From contig JAABOA010000110.1 in NCBI GenBank assembly GCA_015680635.1, positions 1 to 21,939 of the forward strand: DNA of 21,939 bases, written 5' to 3'. The notes beneath the pieces are model-generated. The model had not been told where the DNA came from. It made no database searches and saw nothing but the letters and a program-made list of their open reading frames with translations. This DNA comes from Lunasporangiospora selenospora. Lineage: Eukaryota > Mortierellomycota > Mortierellomycetes > Mortierellales > Mortierellaceae. The position numbers were made by a program, and so were the translations under genes. Shown in pieces: positions 9,527 through 19,348 of the stretch (position 1 is the first letter of the stretch; the number at the start of each line of letters is the position of its first letter).

Positions 9527-9591
9527 GAAGATGGTGTTCTAATAGACCAAGCCACTAGACGAGAAGCTTATCCACAAGAGACACCATCTTC
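9527..9591. repeat. Inverted repeat, 11-bp arms
   Basis: GAAGATGGTGT at 9527-9537 is mirrored perfectly by ACACCATCTTC at 9581-9591, with a 43-base spacer. It could form a stem-loop or be the ends of a tiny foldback element. No direct target duplication is evident. Confidence 0.6.
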
Positions 9592-9739
9592 AAAATACCA
9601 ACGTGGCAGCCATTTGGTGGATAAATGACAGGCTTTACGGTCGATACCTCGAGGTTCGTGTTTCCGTGCTCAAACCACCGAAATCTCTTTTCAAGTCGAA
9701 ATACGCTTTTTAATAAAGTCTTCTTGGTCCATTTATCTC

Positions 9740-9764
9740 ATTATGGAGAGAGAGAAAGAGAGAG
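9740..9764. repeat. GA-rich microsatellite
   Basis: A GAGAGAGAGAAAGAGAGAG run within gene-free sequence. Confidence 0.75.
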
Positions 9765-10177
9765 TCTGCTTTATTGTGTCAATTTCACTGAAGAGGCCTA
9801 GGGTGCTTGCATATATTACTCAAGGTCTCTAAAAAGGCTACACCGATATGATCAGACCTAGTCCTTCGGACCACCAAGAGGATTGTATCCTATTTAATGT
9901 TGGTTAGACTTTTGAAAGGCAATCCCCTCCTCGATTAAAAGTAGGATACTACCTTGCGTTAGGGTTCAATCGATGGGACTCCTGTCACTGAGATAGGCGC
10001 TACTTTAGGAACACGAGGTCATGTCTGAATCAAACAACAAGATGACACCAACATTTTGTCCTTGAATACGATTGTTGAAGCATTGAACGATAGAAAGCAT
10101 GCACTGGTGCTTGCTCCTGGTTCTAAGACTCCCTACTGAATGACATGTTCACGGTCACGTTCATCGATTTACTCTCT

Positions 10178-10460
10178 TGGTATTTTGCTCCGCTTGCGTT
10201 GCTTGTGGTAATCTCACGAATCTTAATGTGGCGACTTGTTGCTTCCCTCAGAGATGTAGTATAGTTTTGGCGATGGAATGTTGGGGAACTTGGGTCGTTT
10301 TTTTCTTCTTTAGAGACAGTCGTATCAGAAACAAAAGCTGCAGGCCAAAGAGCAGCATGATTTCAGGACAGTCTCAGGGGGAAGGTTGGGTGGTACTGCA
10401 CCACCTGTTAGGAGCGACGCCCTCTTTTCCCTTTCAGTGAATGGCCCTTGGTAGTGATTC
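10178..10460 (+). repeat. Dispersed repeat family A, copy 2
   Basis: The partner of about 766-1080, in the same orientation and with the same order of blocks. It lacks the roughly 25-base segment of copy 1 after TGGGTCGTTT. A plus-strand frame at 10177-10440 covers most of it but is not conserved as a frame in copy 1, so I do not call it a gene. Confidence 0.65.
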
Positions 10461-10629
10461 CATCATTCATCACTGCTAAGGCTGATGGCTGATGAGGATG
10501 CATCTCTGTGTAGAAACAGCGCAGTTGATATTGGAGTGTGTCTTTCCGACTTCTCTGGTCTGGAGAGGGAGAGAGGGGGAAGAGAGCGAGGGGGAGGAAG
10601 GAGATCTCACGTGATGAAATCCAGTGTGT

Positions 10630-11060
10630 GTAGACGAGCAATTTCCTCCTCCTCCTCTCCACTCTCCACTCTCCACCACCACCACCACCGCTTCTTCTTC
10701 CCTTCACATCCTTTCGCCATCCTCATCAACATTCACTTCCACAGAGTCACTCTATTGCTACTCGACCTATCGCCCTTGTCTCTTTTCAACTTGCACACTC
10801 ACAGCTGTCAGTCTTGGCCACCAGCTCTTTGTCCTTTCCCCGGTGCCCCTGCCCCTGCCCCTGCCCCTGCCCCTCTTGTCTCTCTTTATCTGTCTCGTCT
10901 ACCCGAGTCGTCATATCATGCATGCATGCATTCATCCATCCGCCCTTCAGAACAATGGTGCAACAGCTCTCCCCTCTCTCTCTCCCTCTCTCCCTCCCTG
11001 TTCGTCTCTTCCAAAACCGTATTTCTTGCACTCGTTATTTCCACACCGTCTCTTCTTTTT
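10630..11060. other. Pyrimidine-rich low-complexity region
   Basis: The plus strand is dominated by C and T (CTCC, CACC, TCTC and CCTG tracts) and includes five tandem copies of GCCCCT at 10845-10874 and an ATGCATGCATGCA run near 10919. It keeps several long frames open (10485-11264, 10624-11343), whose Ser/Pro/Leu-rich translations are the product of base composition. Such tracts are common in fungal promoters and leaders, but no TATA-plus-ATG arrangement convinces me here. Confidence 0.6.
10845..10874 (+). repeat. (GCCCCT)5 tandem repeat
   Basis: Five perfect hexamer copies inside the pyrimidine-rich block. Confidence 0.95.
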
Positions 11061-11379
11061 CATTATTTCCTCCAACCACGTATACGGCTCATCCATCTCA
11101 TCCCAATCCCGATTTCCCGCAACAAGTTCACGTATAGTTCTATACCAACGCCGCCTGACTCACCCATTTTTTTCTTTGGGGGAAGAATACACGGGCAACG
11201 AAAGTTTCAGGCGCAAAAAAAACACACAAAAAAAAGGGAAAGAAAGGAATCCAGAGGTACATAACACCGACAAAAGGGCGCTCAAACAGGCGGGATACAG
11301 GACACATTCTTGGACCAGAGTCAGGAACTCTCTTTTTTTTTGAATATTCACGGAACTCTCTTGTCTCTTTAATGCTTCA

Positions 11380-11385
11380 TTTATT
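11380..11385 (-). terminator. Possible poly(A) signal of the cysteine dioxygenase gene
   Basis: AATAAA on the minus strand, about 240 bases downstream of the CDO stop codon and on its strand. Position and sequence suit a 3' end signal; this is not proof of use. Confidence 0.35.
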
Positions 11386-11624
11386 GAGGAATAGGCAGGA
11401 TATGGATATTGGATATTGGATATAGGCGTGGAAGGGGAGAGGACAAGGCGGGCTATTTTACTATACAATGGGAAGAAGTAGGATATTCGAGTGTGTTGAG
11501 AGAGGCTCTCTCGTGCAGGAGATGGGGGATCAGATCGTTCAGGTATTCGTTCCCCCCAGCGATTTGTCCATTCCTCCCCCCCATCAACAACTACCGACAG
11601 AGAGCTGGGACGATCCTCTCTCGC

Positions 11625-12558
11625 TTAGGAGGAGGGGTTCTCTGTCAAAGAGCATTTGAGATAGGTGGCCGAAGGGCAGGACTCGAGGCGCTCACCCCTG
11701 GAAGAGTAAAAGACGCACTTGCCCGACGACCTCGCCTTGGAAGATCTGGCGTTGAAGGTCTTGCAGGTCTCAAAGGGAGGTGTGTAGAGATGCAAGGAAA
11801 CGGAGCCCTTGGTCGACAGAGGATTGGACACGGCATGAAGACCCAGTTTGTCGTGCATGTATGCACACGCATCGCGCTCAAGCTTGGTCTCCTGGCGGAC
11901 CTTCATGGGCTTGACCTTTTTATTCTCCTCCTCACAATCACTTGGGTCGGAACCAACGCCAGAGTCGGCATTGTCCGAGTCTTGGACAACCTTGTCAGGC
12001 CAGTCGTAAAGGGTCTCTTTGAGCTCGCCATCAAGAATCTTCATGATGCAGTGAGAGTTGGAGTGGTCATGGATAGCGCTATTTTACCAGGAAAAAGGAA
12101 CAAAGGGATGATAAAGTCAGCAATGCGGCCAGGAGCACACTCACACATACACAAATACACAACCCCCCTCCCCTCTCCACAAACTAGAAAGAAACATATC
12201 GTTCTTTTTCTTGTTACCTTCCGACATTCTCAGGCCATGCAAGGATCATGAGGTTGAACATGCCGTTTCCATCATCAACGAGGTTACGGGTGTAGCGACC
12301 CTTGTCAAAGAGGGCATACTTCTTCCAGTCGTCTTCGTTCGAGACGTAGTTGGCCATCAAGGTCTGGATTCGTTCGGCATCCACCTCAGCGCTACCAAGG
12401 CCATGGGCACCCATTTCCTTGTGAAGGAGCTGGACCAGGTCGTCCATGGAGGTGGGGACGGGCACAGGGTCCATGTTCTTGGAGACGGTGCCAAGCACTC
12501 CATGAGCAGGACGGAGCATGGAAGGATGATGGGACTCGACAAGGGGAGCGTGCATCAT
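11625..12558 (-). CDS. Cysteine dioxygenase, two exons
   Basis: Oxidises L-cysteine to cysteine sulfinate with O2 at a mononuclear iron in the cytosol, the entry step to taurine/hypotaurine and pyruvate. Exon 1 is 12558-12218 and exon 2 is 12078-11625, giving 264 aa; the intron (12079-12217) has a GTAACA donor and an AAATAG acceptor. Joining them creates the cupin signature IHDHSNSHC, so iron ligands His117 and His119 straddle sequence just after the splice, and His195 (KLGLH) is the third. Cys124 and Tyr212 (SLHLYTPPF) are the pair that forms the Cys-Tyr cofactor in mammalian CDO; Tyr89 and Arg91 (RYTRNLVDDGNG) match the substrate-binding segment. It is longer than the 200-aa mammalian enzyme because of an N-terminal extension and an acidic insert at about 146-168. 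The start ATG at 12558 has A at -3. The antisense frames at 11409-12251 and 12211-12630 are shadows. Confidence 0.95.
12079..12217 (-). other. Intron of the cysteine dioxygenase gene
   Basis: 139 bases, donor AG/GTAACA, acceptor AAATAG/CG, with a GCTGACT branch-point-like sequence upstream of a pyrimidine-rich end. Removing it joins phase-2 codon AG+C (Ser114) and restores the conserved cupin motif, which fixes both boundaries. Confidence 0.9.
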
Positions 12559-12836
12559 TGTGAAGAGATGATTGATGAGTGGGGGAGAAAAAGGTCAAAG
12601 GAGTTTGAATGGAAGAGTGAATGGAGATGACAATGGCTGCAGGTTGGAATTGAATGGCTAGATGAGAACAAGGTAAGTGAGAGAGGAATGTCTGCAACAA
12701 AGGGTGAGTGCGCTATTGTAGTAGTAGAGAGAGAAGGAGAGTAGCGATGGGGTTGTGTGGGATCTTCTGACTGGCAACGAATAAAAAGTGAAGAAGAAAA
12801 TGCAAGGAAAAGGTCGAGACAAGGCTGAACATGGGT

Positions 12837-12845
12837 CTTTTTATT
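12837..12845 (-). promoter_or_regulatory. Probable core promoter of the cysteine dioxygenase gene
   Basis: The minus strand reads AATAAAAAG here, about 280 bases before the start codon, followed by CT-rich leader sequence. It is the best TATA-like element upstream of the gene. A leader of about 250 bases would follow. Confidence 0.4.
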
Positions 12846-12949
12846 TGTTTTCTGTTGGGTGGGGGGGAGGGGCCTGTTTTCGATGATGGCAGGGTGTTTC
12901 TAATGGACCGGTCGAGAATCGCATGCCCCATGCCCCATGGCTACTACTA

Positions 12950-15510
12950 GGTGCTTGAAGAAGTGTCATATCCTTGCTTGGCAAAATGGATGACAGGGCG
13001 CCCAAGTTCCCCCGACCTGCAGTTTTCTGCTTATAGTACTCTTTTTTTTCTTTTTTTTCTTTCTATCTCATCCAGCCTAGCCCAAAGGACAAGAGTGAGA
13101 GAGGTGGCAAGGGCTGACTGGCTTTTGGAAAAGTGAGCGAGACAGTTACTCACCGCCCACCCCCACCACCCCACCTTGCCATGTTGTCCATGACCTCTGT
13201 GGTTCTCAGCCTTTTCAACTTTTTCTTCTTATTTTCTCTCATTCATTCTGGCTCACACATTCACATTCAAACACGTTGAGAGTTTCCTTTTCCTTCCGGA
13301 AGAAGGAGACAAAAAACTTTGTTCTGGGTCTTTTGACACATTGTCAGTGTCAAGGTATTCAACCCGAATGGCTCCGCCCCGTGTCCCTTGTCTCTATTCT
13401 TTTCCGCATCGGGAAAGAGAAAGGGAGGAGGAGGAGGAGGTCTAGAGTCCGCCAACAAGGAATACCGATAGAGATGGACAGTCAGGACCGAGAGAGAGAG
13501 CGAGAGAGACACAGGAACATGGACACAGGAGAGAAGAGTGCGAGAGCGACGGAGAGAGAAAGTGCAATAGGAGGCCCCGAAAGGTCCCCAACGAGGGAAA
13601 GCGGGGGCTGAGAGCCAAGTGTACTGCTGTTCTTTATTATTGTTCCCTACTCTTGAGCAGGGGTTGGACATGTATCAATCAAAAACTACATTAGGATCGA
13701 GTCATGACTGACACCCACCCATCCAGAGTCTAATACTCAAGAACAAAGCCTTGCGTTCAGGACATTTCCTTTCAGCATCGCTTTGGTGCTACGCCCATAT
13801 CTTGGCCCCTCCTCTCCAGACGGTTTTATGTTTTCAACACGTACAGCCCGGTTCCTGGTCATGAATCTGGAGAATGAGATCAGATAGGAGGAGGCCAATT
13901 GCTACTGTGACGAACAGGAATGGTACTTGGTGGTAGAGGTAAAGTGTGAGAGAGTGAGAAAAATGACATTGCGGGGCGACTAGTGGTGCTTAGACAGTTG
14001 TGCGTAGAACAGGAATACCAAAGAGTACATTGCAGGACAAGACACAATGGGACGGGACGAACAAAAGGGACAAAGGAGAGAGAGAAGAGAGAACGTGACA
14101 TGGAAAGTCCTGACGCTAGGCACGAAAACCATTGGGGTGAGTGGGGAGGGGGGTTAATCGCCGGATCAAGAGAAAAAGAGCGAGCAGAAGAAATAGAAAA
14201 AAGAGAGTTTGTATTTTTTTCTCACCGAGCTGTATCAACACAATGCCTACGCCCAGGTCAGGTCGACTCCTTTCTTTTCTATTCATTTGCTCAATCGTTG
14301 TAGTTCGACCCCCTGGTCTGGGAATGACAATCGAGAAAAAAGACCCAATTGCAGTCTCCATCTCTCATCTCCGTTACACCGCATATGCTCTGGCTGAGGC
14401 GCAAACATGGTCGGGTAGTAGAGGTGTGTTGGCCATCGAAATGGACCTATGAGGTGATATGGCGTGTATTTTGACTAGGGGGACAAAATTGAGTGTACAG
14501 TACACAGGAAAACCTCAGTCTCCCGAGGAGTCTATGCTGTGTCCGTGGGGGGAAGGGACGGTGTGTGTGTGTGTGAATGTAGGAGCGACAGGACTATGGA
14601 AAGAGCGTCATTGTTTTGGTATGTGAAAAGCTCTTTCTGGTCGATATCTATCAAGCCGAGGACTAGCGCCCAGCTAGGCTGGGTCGGTGGGCTTGTGTGT
14701 GTGAGGGTATGAATGTTGCTCCCTCTCTCCCTCTCTCCCTCTGTCCTTTTCTGCAGTCTTTTCTGTCACACACAAAATTGACAGAGCAGACCTTCTCCTG
14801 GTACCGTTTTTTTATGATTTTTTCCCTCGTACGCATCGAACTTTCCTTTCCTCCTCCTGCTTTCCCTCACTTGACACAACCAAATGATTAAAATGAAGAG
14901 TGTCTGCATGAGCATGTGTTTAGAGAGAGATACGAGGCAAGGGGAAAGGAGAGAGCTTCAATCTCTAGTCAAATATCTCTAGGAGAGTATAAAGCTAATC
15001 GCGACATACTATTACAGTAACAGCACAACACCACGAGATAACACCGAAGCGGGCAGCTGATTATGACCAAACTACTCAGTCAGCTGGGAAAAGAAGAGCT
15101 CAGATTTACTTGCAACTTGGGATCCTAGTCAAGTTTATAGAAACCCCAGCCAACTTTTAGTTGATTTTATAATCATGGGCGCTCAAGAAAAGTCGCATCG
15201 CACCAGTATTTCACAAGTCCCCCAAAGGACGTGCGCTGGCCCTAAAAGAATACAAAGATCTCAATAGGGATCGGGTTACAATGACAAGTTTAATGCTTAA
15301 GGATATTGAGAAGAACAGGGAATCCTATTCCTATAGATTCGTGGAGCAAGATGATGAGCAGCTTTATGGTATATTGTGTCGAAATAATAGTAGACAATGG
15401 ATAAAAAAAAAGAGGCATCACAGGAAAGAGCGGAAGCAAAAGTGGCAGTGGTAGTGGGTAGTGTAGCGACAGTGGCCAAAAGAGCAATCCATTAATTAAA
15501 ATCAATAGAC
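12950..15510. other. Intergenic region between CDO and the transposase remnant
   Basis: No supported gene. The plus strand is purine-rich at about 13420-13570 and 14030-14210 (GA and GAGAGC tracts), the mirror of the pyrimidine-rich block on the other side of CDO. It also has a short GT run near 14563-14575 and a CCCTCTCT repeat near 14714-14742. Open frames here, including a 69-codon one from 14242 with a hydrophobic start (GRLLSFLFICSIVVV), have no family match or promoter, and I leave them unannotated. Confidence 0.55.
14669..14683. other. Short perfect hairpin
   Basis: CCCAGC-TAG-GCTGGG is a six-base-pair palindrome with a three-base loop in intergenic sequence. It has no T-tract or gene context giving it a role. 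Confidence 0.3.
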
Positions 15511-16954
15511 TCAATCTAAGAATGATAGGAGTCTGTCTTCATGGCGTTCGGCCTCAAGCACATTCTGCATGACCAGTCTCCAGTATTCCTCTCCTGGAGC
15601 ACACTCCTTATCAACTTCCTCAGAGACCTGCGAGTCATGAATGTAGCCCGCTGTTGGACAAGGGGTGGGTTCCTCATCCTCAAGAAAGTTGTGGAGGGTG
15701 ATACAGGCACCGATGATGGACAAGGCCTTTTTCAAGTCCTTCTTATAGGTAGCTGCTCGGATTTTGACTGGTAAGTAATCAAGGCATTGCCAACGTTGCT
15801 TTAAAATTCCAATGGTCTGATCGCTGCATGCTCTCACATGAGAGACGCACCGATTGAATTCTGTTTCCTCGACGTGTAGATTTGAGCCTTTGAAAGGAGG
15901 GTCTGTAGTGATAGAGATTGGATAGGCCGGCTCGACAAGAAGGTGTTCGCCAGGTCGGAAGTATCAATCCAATTTTTCCCAAAGAACCGATCGTACAAAG
16001 GCGTTGTTATCATGGCACCGTCCTACAAGGATACGCTAGTTGAGTGGTCGATGGAAAAGTCCAAAGGAGGGGCAGGGAGAGAGACCGTCATCGAACTAAT
16101 TGTTGTACTTACCAGTTTAACCATCGTGAGCAAAGATGATATTTTTAACCCTGTTACACACTACTTGAATTTTGAACGAGTATTTACCGAAACGGCCATA
16201 GAAGAAATCCCCTTTATGGGAAGGACGTTCCTTCAATAGGATTGTGGTACCATCGAGAAACCCGATGCATCCTTGAAAGCATTTTTTACGTGTAAGAATG
16301 TGCCTCTCGTTCGTCCAAAGTTGGCCACGACACGACACGGTCTTTTAACGAAAGAAGAGCATCGAGTCCTCGGGTAAAGTAATTAAAACAGGAGGCAGGG
16401 CTTCTCTTCCAAACCAAGCTTTGCTGTGTTAATGCCATCCCGTCTCCGCAGTGACCAAGTCGATGAAGCGTGTACGCGAGCTATACCGCGACCTCTTCCT
16501 GATCCCTGTAGCCCTTGTTTTGGAACACAGGATGGTCGATGACCATCGTTAAAAGTTTGATGAAGCTATGCTTGCTCATCCTCAAGAAATCTTTGCATTC
16601 TGTCTGAAAATCATTCAGCCAGGCAACGCGGTCGATCTCCAGGGACAGGGAGCTGAGTGGGCGATTAATGTAGCGGAACGTGTGACTCTGGTCCCACTCT
16701 TCTAAAATAGTGTCGATAAAAACTTCATTACTACCACTGGCGCGACAAATTTGAAGATCATTTGTTTGCAAGTCGTCCTGGTCCATATCAGTATCCCCGC
16801 TCGAATAATCATCGCTGCTTGAATCTTTGTCGCTGCTTGAATAGTCATAGCTGTAATACCGACAATTGATCAGATAGTCGTTAAACTGCTGCACCAGGTG
16901 TAGATGGTCGTCCAGAACGATACGAAGCCGCTGTTCAAGAGTGCGTCGGGTCAT
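15511..16954 (-). pseudogene. Harbinger/PIF-like DDE transposase, decayed
   Basis: Encoded by a cut-and-paste transposon; the intact enzyme would cut and join DNA ends. About 450 codons are recognisable. The order is: an acidic Ser/Asp-rich N-terminus, a FLRMSKHSFIKLL segment, YTLHRLG, the first catalytic Asp in GFLDGT, HDG-TGRCHDNNAF, an LLVEPAYP segment and TIGILKQRW near the end, all in family order. A 90-base intron (16023-16112, donor GTAAGT, acceptor TTGTAG) is supported because removing it links the HDG and TGRCHD parts in frame. Lesions: TAG at 16481-16483, a frameshift within 16281-16310, TAA at 16117-16119 and TGA at 15964-15966. The second Asp position of the triad (usually LLADSAY) is Glu here, and the Glu before IGILK is Asp. 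Flanking terminal inverted repeats and the Myb-like partner gene of Harbinger elements were not found. Confidence 0.85.
16023..16112 (-). other. Intron of the transposase pseudogene
   Basis: 90 bases, donor ACTG/GTAAGT, acceptor TTGTAG/GA. An alternative acceptor CTAG at 16036-16039 would break the frame and lose the TGRCHD join. Confidence 0.65.
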
Positions 16955-17200
16955 TGCTGCAAATCGACTCGCTGATTGTGCGTCATCGGATTTGCTCCTT
17001 CAAGTTCCCACACATCAATTCATGGCACCCTCCCCCATAGCCAAAGTGGCTTAGAATTCATAAGACTTTCGTGACAAAATTGCGATAGTTGTCCTCAACT
17101 GTTCATAATCCAGTCTCACAAGAGGCTTTACTATAATCCGTCCTTTGCGCGATCACCCTGTGGCGTATCGGGAAAATGCAGAGGTAGAAACAAAAAAAAA
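16955..17200. other. Intergenic space between the transposase remnant and the membrane-protein gene
   Basis: No gene. If the transposon still had its right terminal inverted repeat it should lie here, but comparison by eye with 15000-15500 gave no convincing match. Confidence 0.5.
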
Positions 17201-17204
17201 GTGT

Positions 17205-19112
17205 CTACAGCAAGGGTGATACTGACAGCTCGCCGGATTTGTTATGCTTGTCATTTGAAAAATCAACAAGCTGAACAGAGTTATCCCGATCCCTCTCCTC
17301 AAAATCGATACGCAGGCGGTGGGTTAAGGGCTTGGTTGTAGTTGTGACAGTGCCTGTGGATCTCCTGGTGACTTCAGCATCAGCATCAATCCGCTCCTCC
17401 TCATCCTCCATGGGATATTCTGGCCTCAAAGTGAGATTGGCGACTCGACGTCTGCGAAGAGCGTTAACCGCAATTTGTTGATAGTACATCAGGGTATTCT
17501 TCTTCTTCTTGGTGGCAGGAGGGTCTTGGTTGGGTAACAGAGTCCGTGAAAGCACCTCAGTTACAGGGTCACGAGTGAGCGATGGGACATCCTTGGATGC
17601 TACGAATCCACAAATGATCATGACTAAAGCAGCCATGAAGAGTAAACCAATAACGGTGTCGGATATGTTGGCACGAAGAACTGGTGTCTGTAGGATGATG
17701 GTGCCGTTGTTAAGCAAGGTTCCGCCGAGAATGAACGAGGTCATGTTGTGCAGATCCTCGCTGGAGAAGCCATACTGGATCCACGAGTGATTGTATCTGT
17801 CCTCAGTTTTGTCGACAAAGTATGTTGTTTCAAAAACTTCTTGGCCCCTCAACTTGAGATAATCACTCATTTTCTGTTTATATGAAAATTCCTTGAGATT
17901 CGGATATTTGAATTTGCTGTTGTAGAGAGTGACATTTATATCGAGGTGAAATGCCTCGATGTAAATCTCGGGTATTTGATCTCCATTGGGAGCTGTAGCA
18001 AGCGTCAAGAGGCTATTAACGACATCCCATTGTGTAATCGATCCAGGGCCCCTTGTCGACTGTTGGGTTGTGAAAGCTCGGCCGTGCTGAGGACGCAAAC
18101 TGTTGATTTGTCTACACATGCGTTCCAGAGTTACAGTGGGAAATTGTTTGCAATCAATGGTAATGTTCACATTCGGATCGAAGGTATCATATTGTTGTTC
18201 AGATACAGGTATTGTCAGGTTGAGAGGAAAAGTATGTTTGGCAACAAAAGCACGTCGAGTGATTATAAAAAGTTTTCCCGTGTCTACTGACAAAAGGAAT
18301 CCATGAGAATGTCTGATACATCGGGCATATCCAACCATTTGGGAGAGGCACTCCTCGGTATTGCTCGCTCCACGAAACGCCATATCCTGATTTATATCTC
18401 GAGTCGTTGCTCTCGCTAAATTCATGTACATATCCGATATGACAAAGCTGTAATCACCGGACACTTCTGCGTCAAAGTAATTGAACTTTACACCATCTGG
18501 AGTTGTGCCATTTAAAATTACTCTCCCGTCTAGGCCCTTCCCACTATAGCAGACCGACATTGTGTTCGAAGCGGAGTTCCTGCCGAACTCAATTGTTTCG
18601 TTGCCACAGTCCAGTGTCCATAAAGTACTAGATTGATTGTACTTGCATGAGGTTTGTGGAGGAGTAGATGCCGTGTACCGACTGAAGATGCTACCGTTCA
18701 AAGGTACACCTATCTTGAACAAAAGGTCCTCGACGCTTGTTTTTCCTGGTTGGAGATTTACTGTGGGTGTGGTGTACAATTTTCCAATATCAAGCTCTTG
18801 TTTGAAACCAGGAGGATATTCAGTCTTGACAGGATATTGGTCGCTCAACAGGGTTGGTAGAAAGTTAAGAGTCAGGGTGGTGATAAGGGCGAGAGCGACA
18901 TAGAACCGACCGAGGTAGTGCTTTCGTCCAGATTGAAACTTGGTAAAGAGCAGATACTTGACACCACGAAGGAGACCACCGTTTATGCGCTCTTGATAGG
19001 TGAGGTTGTATTGTCTCGATGCGATGTGAGAGATGAGATGGATCGAAGAAATCTGGAGAGTGAGGCGAACCACAGTGAATAAAAAAGTACTCCATCCCTG
19101 TGAGAGATACAT
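17205..19112 (-). CDS. Multi-pass membrane glycoprotein, unknown function
   Basis: An intact, apparently intronless frame of 635 aa. A hydrophobic stretch at about residues 8-30 and a clear membrane segment at 70-89 are separated by a basic loop. A large presumed extracellular or lumenal domain (about 90-484) carries eleven N-glycosylation sequons and seven cysteines. A third membrane segment lies at 485-505. The tail (506-635) is charged, with a KKKK cluster at 535-538, an RRRR cluster at 553-556 and an acidic stretch around 569-580. I recognise no catalytic or transport motif. The layout resembles fungal surface or secretory-pathway proteins of lineage-restricted families, but function and partners are unknown. 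Upstream on its strand GTTAAAAGG (19215-19223) could be the TATA element, about 100 bases before the ATG. The shorter frames inside it on either strand are shadows. Confidence 0.88.
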   Translation of the reverse strand: MYLSQGWSTFLFTVVRLTLQISSIHLISHIASRQYNLTYQERINGGLLRGVKYLLFTKFQSGRKHYLGRFYVALALITTLTLNFLPTLLSDQYPVKTEYPPGFKQELDIGKLYTTPTVNLQPGKTSVEDLLFKIGVPLNGSIFSRYTASTPPQTSCKYNQSSTLWTLDCGNETIEFGRNSASNTMSVCYSGKGLDGRVILNGTTPDGVKFNYFDAEVSGDYSFVISDMYMNLARATTRDINQDMAFRGASNTEECLSQMVGYARCIRHSHGFLLSVDTGKLFIITRRAFVAKHTFPLNLTIPVSEQQYDTFDPNVNITIDCKQFPTVTLERMCRQINSLRPQHGRAFTTQQSTRGPGSITQWDVVNSLLTLATAPNGDQIPEIYIEAFHLDINVTLYNSKFKYPNLKEFSYKQKMSDYLKLRGQEVFETTYFVDKTEDRYNHSWIQYGFSSEDLHNMTSFILGGTLLNNGTIILQTPVLRANISDTVIGLLFMAALVMIICGFVASKDVPSLTRDPVTEVLSRTLLPNQDPPATKKKKNTLMYYQQIAVNALRRRRVANLTLRPEYPMEDEEERIDADAEVTRRSTGTVTTTTKPLTHRLRIDFEERDRDNSVQLVDFSNDKHNKSGELSVSPLL

Positions 19113-19348
19113 AGTGGAGATTTAGGTGAGCTGATGGGTATTGTCGGTGGATGGCGAAGACAAGTCGAGAGACAGTGAAGGGTGGCGAGCAAGACAGAGA
19201 CGACGCTCTGCCCTCCTTTTAACGGGAGTCTGGACAGAGCAAGGGGGTCCGCGCCCTAGAATGTGACTGTTTTGAGCAGTATAAAATACAGGAGCAGAGT
19301 GCATCCCGCCTCTCCATCCCCTCTTTCTCCCAGCTGCACCCAGATCAG
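19113..19348. promoter_or_regulatory. Divergent promoter region
   Basis: To the left lies the membrane-protein gene (minus), with GTTAAAAGG at 19215-19223 on its strand. To the right the plus strand has a strong TATAAAATA at 19280-19288 followed by a CT-rich leader (CATCCCGCCTCTCCATCCCC, then TCTTTCTCCC) and an ATG at 19349. Spacing and composition suit two back-to-back core promoters. The left one is supported by its gene; the right one has no confirmed product. Confidence 0.5.

Noticed and set aside
10485-11343. Two long plus-strand frames (259 and 239 codons)
   Set aside because: Both arise because pyrimidine-rich DNA rarely forms stop codons. The translations are Ser/Pro/Leu/His runs without domain structure, and the two overlap in different frames.
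11409-12251. A 280-codon plus-strand open frame
   Set aside because: It lies antisense to cysteine dioxygenase exon 2, which has conserved catalytic motifs. The frame is a shadow of codon bias in the real gene, as is 12211-12630.
13276-13671. Open frames on both strands (111 and 134 codons)
   Set aside because: They cover GA-rich simple sequence (Arg-Glu and Ser-Leu runs) with no domain, promoter or splice evidence.
15290-15514. A hydrophobic 74-codon minus-strand frame next to the transposase
   Set aside because: It consists of low-complexity Leu/Pro repeats from a GTGGTA-rich stretch, lies beyond the transposase stop and matches no transposon-associated protein.
15000-17200. Terminal inverted repeats for the Harbinger element
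   Set aside because: Comparing both flanks by eye gave only matches of a few bases; nothing convincing enough to define element ends.
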